DNA of 64,000 nucleotides from DAIQNV01 sp038748775 (GTDB lineage Bacteria > Planctomycetota > Phycisphaerae > Phycisphaerales > UBA1924): contig JBCDIT010000014.1 in NCBI GenBank assembly GCA_038748775.1, forward strand, positions 1-64,000. Direction: 5' to 3'. A program made the position numbers and the translations under genes. Position 1 is the stretch's first letter. Each line of letters starts with the position of its first letter. The notes under the pieces were generated by a model. It worked only from the letters and a program-made list of their open reading frames with translations, was not told where the DNA came from and did no database searches. Below, one piece after another: positions 44,836 through 53,271 of the stretch.

Positions 44836-44920
44836 TACTGGTGGCGTACTTCGGAATCGCGGGGCGGCGAGCTCCAACACAGCTCTGTCGAGGGGCGTAC
44901 GACACGGACGGAGGTCTTGC

Positions 44921-45850
44921 ATGGGTTGGACACTTCTGACACCCGCCACGCTGCTCGCATCGATGGCTCTGGCCTTCGGTGCTCTGGTCACGTCCGACCT
45001 CGGGCCCGACGAGACGGTTGCCGATTCGATCCCAGAACCAGTGACAGAACCAGTCACAGAACTGGCGACCGCTCAGGGCTCCGGCGACATCGAAACCGTC
45101 GACGACCTGCTCGCGCGGTTGGAAATTGCCCGATCGGAGATCGGCACGCTCCGTGCCGACATCGTCTACACCCGTGAGTTCGCGATCGCCGGCGACACGC
45201 AGACCCGCATCGGCCGGCTCTACTTCGACAACCGAGCCGACGACGATGACAGGCGGACGCGTTTCGCCGTCCGCTTCAACACCCTCGAGGTCGGCGATCG
45301 CCGCGAGCAGCAAGACCAGATCTTCGTCTTCGACGGGGAGTGGCTGGTCGAGAAGGTGTCGACCGATCGGCGCTTCACCAAGCGACAGGTCGCGCCGCCC
45401 GGCTCGACGTTCGACCCGCTCCGCATCGGCCAGGGCCCGTTCCCGATCCCGCTGGGCCAGAAGCCGGAAGACATCGTCGAGCGGTACAACGCCGAGCTTC
45501 GTCCGCCGACCGAAGGGCTCGAAGACACCGAGGGTCTATCGATGTACGCGGAGCGCTCGCTCGTCCAGCTCCGGCTCACGCCCAAGCCGGAGTATCAGGA
45601 CACGGACGACTTCGCCGAGATCCGTCTGTGGTACGACCCATCGATCGCCGCGACGCTGCCCAAGATCGCAAGGACCGAAACCGAGCTCGGTGACATCTCG
45701 CTGGTGGTCGTGACCAACGCCAAGCTCAACGAGTCTCTCCCCGAACCCGTCTTCGACACGACGACGCCGCCCCGTTCTGAGGGCTGGAACGTCACCGTCT
45801 CGAACTATCGACAACGCGTCTCGACCGGCCAGCCGGGAGGCGCGCCGTGA
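44921..45850 (+). CDS. LolA-like exported protein
   Basis: The 309-residue product has an N-terminal signal or anchor (about 1-22). The central region (LEIARSEIGTLRADIVYTRE, then IGRLYFDNRA, then DQIFVFDGEWLVEKVSTDRR) has the alternating-strand pattern of LolA/LppX-fold outer-membrane lipoprotein carriers. No other motif is seen. GGAGG lies seven bases before ATG 44921. The last four bases overlap the next gene (GTGA), so the two proteins are made in tandem and probably work together in the envelope. Confidence 0.65.
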   Translation: MGWTLLTPATLLASMALAFGALVTSDLGPDETVADSIPEPVTEPVTELATAQGSGDIETVDDLLARLEIARSEIGTLRADIVYTREFAIAGDTQTRIGRLYFDNRADDDDRRTRFAVRFNTLEVGDRREQQDQIFVFDGEWLVEKVSTDRRFTKRQVAPPGSTFDPLRIGQGPFPIPLGQKPEDIVERYNAELRPPTEGLEDTEGLSMYAERSLVQLRLTPKPEYQDTDDFAEIRLWYDPSIAATLPKIARTETELGDISLVVVTNAKLNESLPEPVFDTTTPPRSEGWNVTVSNYRQRVSTGQPGGAP

Positions 45851-48534
45851 AGCGGCCCCGATCGACCGCCGCCCTTGCTCTGGTTGCGCTCTGCGGGCTC
45901 GCCTGGGCGCAGCCCGACGACGGCGCCGACCTGCGCGAAGACTTGTTTGAGCAGCTTCAGCTCGAACAAGGCGAGGCCCAACGCAACGACCCGCTCGCGC
46001 CGGCCGTGCGGGCGCTGCTCGACGCGCCCTACCACTCCGACGAGGAACGGCGCGACCTGCGCATCAGACACGGCATCTGGGAAGACGGCGATCTGAACAC
46101 ACCCGAGCGCCGCGCGAGGGCGGCGCTCATTGCCGGTGTCCCGAACGACCCGAGCCTCTCGGATGAGCAAACCCCGGCGAGCCTCCGCGCCGAGGCGGCG
46201 CTCGCGAGCGGTGCGCCACAGGAAGCGTTGCGCCTGCTCGAGCAAGACGACTCGATGCCCGCTGTCCGGATCCGCACCGAGGCACTGATGGCGATGGGCC
46301 GCTACGAACAAGCGACCCAGGCGGCCCAGTCCGCGGTCGACCGCCTGACGACGCGTCGGGTCGACAACGCCGATGATCTTGCCGAGGGCGTTCGCACGCT
46401 GCTGATGCGCACCCGCATCCGCGGCGCCGAGGGCGCTGACGGCGCCGACTATCAGGTGATGACCCAGCTCCTCGCCGCGGCTCGTAACGAAGACCCGTTC
46501 AGTTGGAAGGTCAGGCTTGCCGAGGCCGAACTGCTGTACGACAAGCACAACATCGCGGAGGCGGCCGACGCCGCGACCGAGGCACTCGGGCTGTGCCCGA
46601 AGAACACCGAGGCGATGGCGTTGCTCGGGCGCGTGACAACCGATTCGTTCCAGATCGACCGAACCGAGGCGATCGCCGGCGACATCGACCGCCTCGCGTC
46701 CGACTTCGCCGGCGAAGAAATCGTCAGTGTCGCGTCGGCGTTGCTCCAGGCCCGTGCGTTGCTCCGCCAGCGGAGCCCGCTCGAAGCCATCGAGATCCTC
46801 GACCGCGTTCTCGAAACGATGTCAACACACCGTGGGCTGCTCGCGATGCGGGCCGCTGCGTCCGCAGTCGCGTTCGACGACGCGGCCCGCGACCGGTGGC
46901 TCGCGCAGATCGACGAACTCAGCCCGGGCTGGGCGGGCGGGGTGTTCCAGGTCGGCACCGCGTTGAGCGAGGCCCGCCAGTACGAACAAGCCGCGGCGTT
47001 CCTGGCCGAAGCAACAACGCGCCTGCCCAACTGGTCGCAGCCTTGGATCGACCTGGGTCTCTTGCAAGTCCAGGCGGGCAACGACGCGGCGGCGCTGGCC
47101 GCGCTCGAGACCGCGATGAGGCTCGACCCGTTCGACCAGCGCGCGTCGAACAGCCTCGAGCTCGTGCGCGAGCTGCGGGCGTACGAAACGCTCGAGGGTG
47201 AGCACTTTGTGATCCGGTACCGCGAGGGCATCGACGAGCTGCTCGCCAAAGAGATGCTCCCTGTCATGGAGCGCATCCACGACCGCGTCGTCGCCCATCC
47301 AAACGACATCCCGGGCGGGCTCGGGCACGAGCCCGATCGACGGACGCTCATCGAGCTGATGCCCAACCACCGCTGGTTCAGCGTGCGCATCACCGGTATG
47401 ACGCGGATCCACACGATCGCCGCGGCGACCGGCCCGGTGATCGCGATGGAGAGCCCCCAGGTCGGACCGGGGTTCAGCACCGGTCCGTTCGACTGGCCGC
47501 GTGTGCTCCAACACGAGTATGGACACACAGTGGCGCTGAGCCGGACGAAGAACCGCGTGCCACACTGGTTCACCGAGGCCGCGTCGGTGGAACTCGAGGA
47601 CGCGCCGCGTGACATGGGAACGTGGCGGCTGCTCGCCGGGGCCTACGAGGGCGGGACACTGTTCGACCTCGACGGGATCAACATCGCGTTCGTCCGTCCC
47701 AAGAAGGCGAGCGACCGCGCTCAGGCGTACGCCCAGGGCGCCTGGATGTACCGGTTCATCATGGACACGTGGGGCGTCGAGACGCCTCTGAAGCTGATGG
47801 ACCGCTACGCGGCGGGCGAGAACGAAGCGAGCGCGTTCGAGGCAGAGTTGGGCGTCGGGCGAGACGAGTTCATGGAACGCTTCACCGAGTGGGCCCAGAC
47901 CGACCTGCGATCGGTCGGCATGATCCCGCCGGCCGACGCGCCGACGATCCCGGAGATGATCGACGCCGACGGACGCGAAGACCGGGCGGCGCTGCGAGGC
48001 GGACCGAACCGTGAGTTCGTCCAAACGTGGTCGGAGCAATTCCCCGGGCACCCCGATCTGCTCGAACTCGACGCTCGCCTCACCCTGCAGCAGTCCCCAC
48101 CGGCCGAGAACGGGACGGTCTCTGAAGACGCCATCGGCCCGCTCCTGCGGTACTCAGAGGCGAGGCCGGTGGACGACTGGCCGCACCGCCTGCTCGCCAG
48201 GCACTACCTGGCCAAGGAAGGCGACACTCGCAACGAGGCGATCCCGCACCTCGAGTTCCTTGACGACCGCGAGCAATCGACCATCGCGTACGCCGCGGCC
48301 CTCGCTCGCCTGCGTGCCGAGCGTGGCGAACACGACCTCGCGAGGGTCAAGGCCGAACGCGCGACGCGGATCGCGCCCTTCGATGCGGACACGCGCGAAC
48401 TGGCGGCGAGGGTGGCGCTGGTCGCCGGCGATACCGCAAGGGCGAAGCGCCACATCGAAGCCTTGGTCTTCCTCGAGCCCGATCGGTCGATCCACCTGCG
48501 CCGTCTGGAAGCGGTCGATCGGCTGGCGAACTAG
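45847..48534 (+). CDS. Secreted TPR protein with gluzincin (peptidase-MA-like) domain
   Basis: The 895-residue product has a signal peptide (about 1-21, ending AWA). TPR-type helical repeats occupy about 90-440 (for example PSWIDLGLLQ-like units with AALAALETAMRLDP). A metalloprotease domain follows with HEYGH at 556-560 and candidate third ligand Glu577 in WFTEAASVELE, the spacing of peptidase-MA/DUF1570-type gluzincins. More TPR-like helices follow up to the C-terminus. GTG 45847 overlaps the stop of the LolA-like gene. It may process or scaffold exported proteins; the substrate is unknown. Repeat copy C begins 11 bases after the stop. Confidence 0.78.
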   Translation: MKRPRSTAALALVALCGLAWAQPDDGADLREDLFEQLQLEQGEAQRNDPLAPAVRALLDAPYHSDEERRDLRIRHGIWEDGDLNTPERRARAALIAGVPNDPSLSDEQTPASLRAEAALASGAPQEALRLLEQDDSMPAVRIRTEALMAMGRYEQATQAAQSAVDRLTTRRVDNADDLAEGVRTLLMRTRIRGAEGADGADYQVMTQLLAAARNEDPFSWKVRLAEAELLYDKHNIAEAADAATEALGLCPKNTEAMALLGRVTTDSFQIDRTEAIAGDIDRLASDFAGEEIVSVASALLQARALLRQRSPLEAIEILDRVLETMSTHRGLLAMRAAASAVAFDDAARDRWLAQIDELSPGWAGGVFQVGTALSEARQYEQAAAFLAEATTRLPNWSQPWIDLGLLQVQAGNDAAALAALETAMRLDPFDQRASNSLELVRELRAYETLEGEHFVIRYREGIDELLAKEMLPVMERIHDRVVAHPNDIPGGLGHEPDRRTLIELMPNHRWFSVRITGMTRIHTIAAATGPVIAMESPQVGPGFSTGPFDWPRVLQHEYGHTVALSRTKNRVPHWFTEAASVELEDAPRDMGTWRLLAGAYEGGTLFDLDGINIAFVRPKKASDRAQAYAQGAWMYRFIMDTWGVETPLKLMDRYAAGENEASAFEAELGVGRDEFMERFTEWAQTDLRSVGMIPPADAPTIPEMIDADGREDRAALRGGPNREFVQTWSEQFPGHPDLLELDARLTLQQSPPAENGTVSEDAIGPLLRYSEARPVDDWPHRLLARHYLAKEGDTRNEAIPHLEFLDDREQSTIAYAAALARLRAERGEHDLARVKAERATRIAPFDADTRELAARVALVAGDTARAKRHIEALVFLEPDRSIHLRRLEAVDRLAN

Positions 48535-48545
48535 AGCGGCCGAAG

Positions 48546-48806
48546 TGAACCCGTAGCGGCTGACGCACCGAGCCTGAGAGCGTCCCGATATCAACGAGCC
48601 CGCAGCGCGAGCAAGGGCCCTCCCGAGCGGAGCGTTCTTCCTGGCCTCGAGGTCCTTCGTTGCTCGTTTGCGCACGAGAAACGAAGGGACAAGAGAAACG
48701 GAGGCGGAGGAGATCCCTCGCTCGCGCTGCGGGCTCGTTGTTTATCGCCTGAGACCAAGCGAACCGGGATCCCAAATGGTCGCTACGAAACAAACATGGT
48801 CGCTCT
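48546..48806. repeat. Dispersed imperfect-palindrome repeat, copy C
   Basis: This is the best-preserved copy, lying between the convergent TPR-gluzincin gene and plsC. Outer arms 48592-48617 and 48715-48740 pair at 25 of 26 positions (CAACGAGCCCGCAGCGCGAG...). Inner arms 48654-48667 and 48674-48687 pair at 13 of 14 around the loop TTGCGC. The flanks GTGAACCCGTAGCGGCTGAC and AAACAAACATGGTCGC match copy A. The remainder of the gap to 48871 shows no gene. Confidence 0.82.
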
Positions 48807-48871
48807 AAGCCGGATCAACGACCCGGAGCTTCATTACACTCAGCCTTGTCACCAAGCTGAACGGTGCGGAA

Positions 48872-49780
48872 CTAGACCACCGGTTGAGCGAGTGGGTGTT
48901 GTGACGAGGCGTCTTCTTCGGGCTCTTGCCTTACCGGCTGGTACGCCGAAACCGCCGCTCTCGGGTCGTCCTGGTCGACCGCGACCCGTTCGGCGGGCTC
49001 GGAAAACGGCACCGGAGTGCCGTGCTTGGCACCGGTCCCGCCCTCTTCGCGCCAGGGATCATCTGCGTCGTTGGCGGGCCATCCGGTCCAGTCGAGGAAT
49101 CGTTGGCGGAGGTCTTCGGAGATCTCCCGAGCGCTGAGCCCCGAGTCGTTGTAATCGATGATCGGGTAGAAGCGCACGATCGACTGGCTCTTGTGCCAGA
49201 GGCTCGCCCAGGCGGGGTTGTATTGGGGGGTTCCGTCGACGACGACCGGAAGCACGCGTGCCTTGCTCCGACGGATGATCAGGCCGACGCCTTCTTGGAA
49301 GCGGAGCACCTGTCGGGGCGGGCGCTCCAGAGCGCCTTCGGGGAAGATGCCCACGACGCCGCCGTCTTTGAGTTCGCGGACCGCCTCACGGACCGACTGC
49401 CCGTCGGCGTTTTCGCGGTCAACGAAGATGATCCGCCACCATTTCCAGAACCATTCGAGCACCGGGGCCCGCATGTCGGCGGCCATCATCCAGCGGATGA
49501 AGAACGGCAGGTGCGACTGGATAATCACCGGATCGATCCCGGCGGTGTGGTTCGCGACGACGAGCAAAGGGCCCGGGCGGCGTTCCCTCGGGACGTTCTT
49601 CAAGCCCCGGATGCGCAGCGCGTGCACCCATTCGTTGTACCGGCGAGCCAGCCAGAAGATCGCTCCAGAGTCGAAGTCACCCCGGGGGTTGTTCAACGCG
49701 GCACGACCGAAGTACCCGACGAGCACGACGAGCGCGATCGCGAGGACGCCCAAGATGATCCACGAAGCAATCTGGAGCAT
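48872..49780 (-). CDS. plsC: 1-acyl-sn-glycerol-3-phosphate acyltransferase family
   Basis: This is a probable lysophosphatidic acid acyltransferase for phospholipid synthesis (302 residues). It has an N-terminal membrane helix (about 4-25). The HX4D catalytic motif is NHTAGID (His78, Asp83), and the substrate motif is FPEGALERP. Block VDRENADGQSV and strand VLPVVVDGTP follow. The Pro/Glu-rich last 70 residues are not part of the usual domain. It is convergent with the TPR-gluzincin gene across repeat C and divergent to the sulfotransferase gene. Confidence 0.88.
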   Translation of the reverse strand: MLQIASWIILGVLAIALVVLVGYFGRAALNNPRGDFDSGAIFWLARRYNEWVHALRIRGLKNVPRERRPGPLLVVANHTAGIDPVIIQSHLPFFIRWMMAADMRAPVLEWFWKWWRIIFVDRENADGQSVREAVRELKDGGVVGIFPEGALERPPRQVLRFQEGVGLIIRRSKARVLPVVVDGTPQYNPAWASLWHKSQSIVRFYPIIDYNDSGLSAREISEDLRQRFLDWTGWPANDADDPWREEGGTGAKHGTPVPFSEPAERVAVDQDDPRAAVSAYQPVRQEPEEDASSQHPLAQPVV

Positions 49781-49882
49781 GCGGGGATGTTAGCGACCAC
49801 GAACGGATCGAGGCCGCCCTTCCGAAACTGTGAATCGACCGGTTTTTGCCTCTCGTGACCGGTACCGACCGATCTACCGGCC

Positions 49883-50779
49883 ATGCCAGTAGATACGCCA
49901 GGGATCCGGTTCGTCGTGCTCGCGAGCCCAAAATCGGGAACGACCTGGGCCAAGCACATGCTCGACGCCCACCCCGAGGTGTCCTGTGCCGAAACCCACC
50001 CCTTCGGCCCGGTGTACAAACACAGCGAGACCGGCCGCCCTTCGGTCACTGTTGAACGGTGCGCGTTCTGGACCGCCGAGGCGGTCTCCACCGCCGCCGG
50101 CCTCGATGTCTCGCCCGACGAGCGTCGAGCGATCGGCGACGAGATCACCCGCGGGTACGTCGACGCCGGCGCCGCGGCGATGCGCCGGGTGACCGGCAAG
50201 CCGGTGTACGGCGAGAAGCTCACGCCCTACCCGGGCGTCGCGGCCCACGTTGTGGAGCGTTTGAACTGGTACGACAAGGACATGCCGATCGTCCACCTCG
50301 TCCGCGATCCACGCGACATGGCGGTGAGTTGCAGTTGCCAATTGGCCTGGGCCCGGGACGACGCCGAACGCAAAGCCACCGTCGAATCGGGCCGCGCGTT
50401 CGACCCCGACGTGCGCCTGGCGTGTGAGCACTGGGTCGAGGTGCAAGAAGCGGTGCTCGGATCGGGGCTGCCCAACGTGCTCCGCGTCAGGTACGAGGAC
50501 ATGCTCGATTCGCCGCGACCGATGCTGACCTGGCTGTTCGAGCGGCTGGGCGTCGACGCCGAAGACGCGACGGTCGATGCGTGCGTTGACGCCGGACGGT
50601 TCGAGGTGCTCAGCGGCGGGCGCGACCGCGGCGACGAAGATCGGACCAGCTTCTTCCGGTCGGGCACCGCTGGCGACTGGGTCCGCTGGCTCAGCGCAGC
50701 GCAAGCGCACTGGATCGAAGACCGATGCGGAGCGCTGCTTGAGGCGTTCGGCTACGAGCGCCCACCCGCCGCCGTGTAA
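49883..50779 (+). CDS. Sulfotransferase-domain protein
   Basis: The 298-residue cytosolic enzyme transfers sulfate from PAPS. The 5'-phosphosulfate-binding loop is PKSGTTW at 16-22. The 3'-phosphate loop is LVRDPRDMAVS with the conserved Arg and Ser, and VRYEDML and VDAGRFEVLSGGR match the C-terminal PAPS region. The acceptor is unknown; planctomycetes often carry such enzymes for sulfated glycans or lipids. It is divergent to plsC with a 102-base gap. Confidence 0.87.
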   Translation: MPVDTPGIRFVVLASPKSGTTWAKHMLDAHPEVSCAETHPFGPVYKHSETGRPSVTVERCAFWTAEAVSTAAGLDVSPDERRAIGDEITRGYVDAGAAAMRRVTGKPVYGEKLTPYPGVAAHVVERLNWYDKDMPIVHLVRDPRDMAVSCSCQLAWARDDAERKATVESGRAFDPDVRLACEHWVEVQEAVLGSGLPNVLRVRYEDMLDSPRPMLTWLFERLGVDAEDATVDACVDAGRFEVLSGGRDRGDEDRTSFFRSGTAGDWVRWLSAAQAHWIEDRCGALLEAFGYERPPAAV

Positions 50780-50865
50780 GCACCGGCGTTTGATCGGCCT
50801 TCGGGTGCATACGATCGCCGCGTGCCGCGACGATGGTGTCGGTTTAGCGCACACGGAACACGCCG

Positions 50866-51162
50866 ATGAGCGATCGCGTCTATGTCCTTGCCCACTTCGT
50901 CGCCAAGCCCGACCGAGTCGACGCCCTGCACAAACTGCTCGAGAGCTTGCTCGGAACGACGCGTGCCGAGGAGGGCTGCGTCATGTATCGCCTGTGGCGA
51001 CAAGACGGTCATCCGGGGGCGTTCTCGCTGATCGAAGAGTGGACAAGCGCCGCCGCGCTCGACGCCCACCTGGCGGCGCCGCACCTCGCCGAGGCCCTTC
51101 CGAAGCTCGATGACCTGCTCGCCGAACCGGCGCAGATCATCCGGCACGCCGAAGTCGGGTGA
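50866..51162 (+). CDS. ABM-fold (antibiotic biosynthesis monooxygenase-like) protein
   Basis: The 98-residue single-domain ferredoxin-like protein has V-x-A-H-F-V-A-KPDRVDALHKLLESL, TRAEEGCVMYRLWRQDGHPG, FSLIEEWTSAAALDAHLAAP and HLAEALPKL. These are the normal beta-alpha-beta blocks of the ABM/YgiN family. YgiN-type members act as quinol monooxygenases; others act on reactive carbonyl or heme substrates, so the reaction is open. rarA starts 44 bases later on the same strand. Confidence 0.85.
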   Translation: MSDRVYVLAHFVAKPDRVDALHKLLESLLGTTRAEEGCVMYRLWRQDGHPGAFSLIEEWTSAAALDAHLAAPHLAEALPKLDDLLAEPAQIIRHAEVG

Positions 51163-51205
51163 GCCGAGCTATCGAGATGCCCTGACGCGGCCCTATCATG
51201 GCGTG

Positions 51206-52600
51206 ATGTCCGATCTCTGGGCCCCGCAACGCGATCAAGCACGTGAACGAGTTCAGCCGCTCGCGGTGCGGATGAGGCCCAGGACGCTCGACGAGGTTGT
51301 CGGCCAGAGACACGTCCTCGGCCCCGGCAAGCTCTTGCGCCGCATGATCGATGCCGACGCGGTGATGAGCCTGGTGTTGCATGGTCCGCCCGGGACCGGC
51401 AAGACAACGCTCGCGGAGGTCATCGCCGGGGCGACGAACCGCCGGTTTGTGCGCGAGAACGCGGCGGCCGTGGGCGTGAAGCGGATCCGCGAGATCATCG
51501 ACGACGCCGACCGGGCTCTGACCGACTCGGGCAAGCGGACGATCTTGTTCCTCGACGAGATCCACCGGTTTACGAAGAGCCAGCAAGACGTGCTGCTCGC
51601 GGACGTCGAGCGAGGGCTGATCACGCTGATCGGCGCGACCACCGAGAACCCGCTGTTCAGCGTGAACTCGGCGCTCATTTCTCGGTCGACGCTGTTCCGG
51701 CTCGAGTCGCTGAGCGAGGACGACATCATCGAGGTGCTCTCGCGAGCCGTCGGCGACCGCGACCGGGGCTACGGGTCGCTCGCGATCGCTGTCGATGACG
51801 AAGCGTTCCGCGTATGGGCGGTGAAGAGCGAGGGCGACGCGCGGCGGGCCCTCACCGCTCTGGAAGTGGCGGTGCGGAGTCAGGGCGAGGAAGCAAACGG
51901 CGAGCGGATCGTGATCACCGCCCAGGTGGCGGAGGATTCGATCCAGGAGAAGATCGCGGTCTATGGCGATGACGGGCACTACGACGCGGCCAGCGCGATG
52001 ATCAAGTCGGTGCGAGGCTGCGACCCCGACGCGGCGGTGTACTGGATCGCGCGGATGCTTGACGCCGGTGAAGACCCTCGGTTTATCGCGCGTCGGCTCG
52101 CGATCCTGGCAAGCGAAGACGTCGGCAACGCCGATCCGCGAGGCGTCATGGTCGCGCAGGCGTGTTGGGATCTCGTCGAGCGGATCGGGATGCCCGAGGC
52201 ACGCATCACGCTGAGCCAGTGCGCCACCTACCTCGCCCTCGCGCCCAAAAGCAACGCGGCGTACGTCGCTATCGATGCGGCTCTGGCCGACGTCAAAGGC
52301 GGGCGCGTGACCCCGGTTCCAATGTTCCTGCGCGATCCGAACAGCGGGAACCAGCCCAGCGATGACCAAGGCGCCTCGCTGAACCACCGCGATCACCGCA
52401 AGAATGGCGGCGAGCGGTACGGATACACCCACGAAAGCGAGCACCTGACGAGCATCGGCGGCGTGAGCGGACAGGACTATCTAGGGGTCCGCCAGACGTA
52501 CTACGAGCCGAAAGACATCGGCGTCGAGAAGCTCCTCGCCGAACGACTCGCCGAGGTCCGGGCGCTGCGCCAGAAGCTCAGGCGGGGCGAGGCCACGTGA
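51206..52600 (+). CDS. rarA: Replication-associated recombination protein A (AAA+ ATPase)
   Basis: This RarA/MgsA/WHIP-family clamp-loader-like ATPase acts at stalled forks (464 residues; E. coli 447). Walker A is GPPGTGKT at 60-67, Walker B is LFLDEIHRF, sensor 1 is IGATTENP, and SVNSALISRS carries the arginine finger. The C-terminal tetramerisation domain includes RMLDAGEDPRFIARRLAILA, and the GYKYPHD-type ending appears as YGYTHE. ATG 51206 is chosen; the open frame upstream overlaps the ABM gene. fau overlaps its stop by four bases. Confidence 0.95.
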   Translation: MSDLWAPQRDQARERVQPLAVRMRPRTLDEVVGQRHVLGPGKLLRRMIDADAVMSLVLHGPPGTGKTTLAEVIAGATNRRFVRENAAAVGVKRIREIIDDADRALTDSGKRTILFLDEIHRFTKSQQDVLLADVERGLITLIGATTENPLFSVNSALISRSTLFRLESLSEDDIIEVLSRAVGDRDRGYGSLAIAVDDEAFRVWAVKSEGDARRALTALEVAVRSQGEEANGERIVITAQVAEDSIQEKIAVYGDDGHYDAASAMIKSVRGCDPDAAVYWIARMLDAGEDPRFIARRLAILASEDVGNADPRGVMVAQACWDLVERIGMPEARITLSQCATYLALAPKSNAAYVAIDAALADVKGGRVTPVPMFLRDPNSGNQPSDDQGASLNHRDHRKNGGERYGYTHESEHLTSIGGVSGQDYLGVRQTYYEPKDIGVEKLLAERLAEVRALRQKLRRGEAT

Positions 52601-53184
52601 GCGTTTCGGAACAGAAAGCCTTGCTCCGGAATCCGATGCGGGAACGGCTGCGCGCCGTCGATCCGCACGAGCGGGCCACCGCGGCGAGCGACGCCATCGC
52701 CCAACTCGTTGACGACCGCCTCTGGACGCCAATCCGCGTCGCGATGACCTATCTCGCGATGCCAGATGAGTTTGACACAGGGCCGCTCTTCGAACTGGCC
52801 CAGGGGAAGTCGCTGGCGGCGCCCCGGGTCGATTGGTCGCAAGGGACCATGGAGGCCGCCCGGATCTCCGATCTCTCGGAAACGCAGAGCGTGGCTTTGG
52901 GCGTCCGGGAGCCGCTGCCGACGGCTGAACACGTCTCGCCCGACAGCCTCGACCTGGTGCTGGTCCCGGGTCTGGCGTTCGACCCCGCTGGACGCAGGCT
53001 GGGGCGTGGCAAGGGGTTCTACGACCGGTTCCTCGCGAGGCTCCCGGCCAGCGTCGTGACGGTCGGCGTCGGATTCCAGTTCCAGGTGGTGGCGGAAGTC
53101 CCCGCCGAAGCGCATGATGTGCGCGTCGGGTGGCTCCTGACCGAGTGCGGCCTCACGCCGGCCGCGTCGAAAGACGCGGTGTGA
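52597..53184 (+). CDS. fau: 5-formyltetrahydrofolate cyclo-ligase
   Basis: This ATP-dependent enzyme converts 5-formyl-THF to 5,10-methenyl-THF (195 residues; E. coli 182). The signature LVPGLAFDPAGRRLGRGKGF with YDRFL is complete, and the N-terminal K/R-x8-R (LRNPMRERLRAV) is present. GTG 52597 overlaps the rarA TGA (GTGA). The gene shares no pathway with rarA; coupling looks like a packing effect. Confidence 0.92.
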   Translation: MSVSEQKALLRNPMRERLRAVDPHERATAASDAIAQLVDDRLWTPIRVAMTYLAMPDEFDTGPLFELAQGKSLAAPRVDWSQGTMEAARISDLSETQSVALGVREPLPTAEHVSPDSLDLVLVPGLAFDPAGRRLGRGKGFYDRFLARLPASVVTVGVGFQFQVVAEVPAEAHDVRVGWLLTECGLTPAASKDAV

Positions 53185-53271
53185 CGCGACCGGGTCACGC
53201 GAGAGCGGGGTGAGCGCCGATGTTGGAACGAGCCGTCGAGCCGTCGACGGGTGTTCGATACGGAGTGACGC

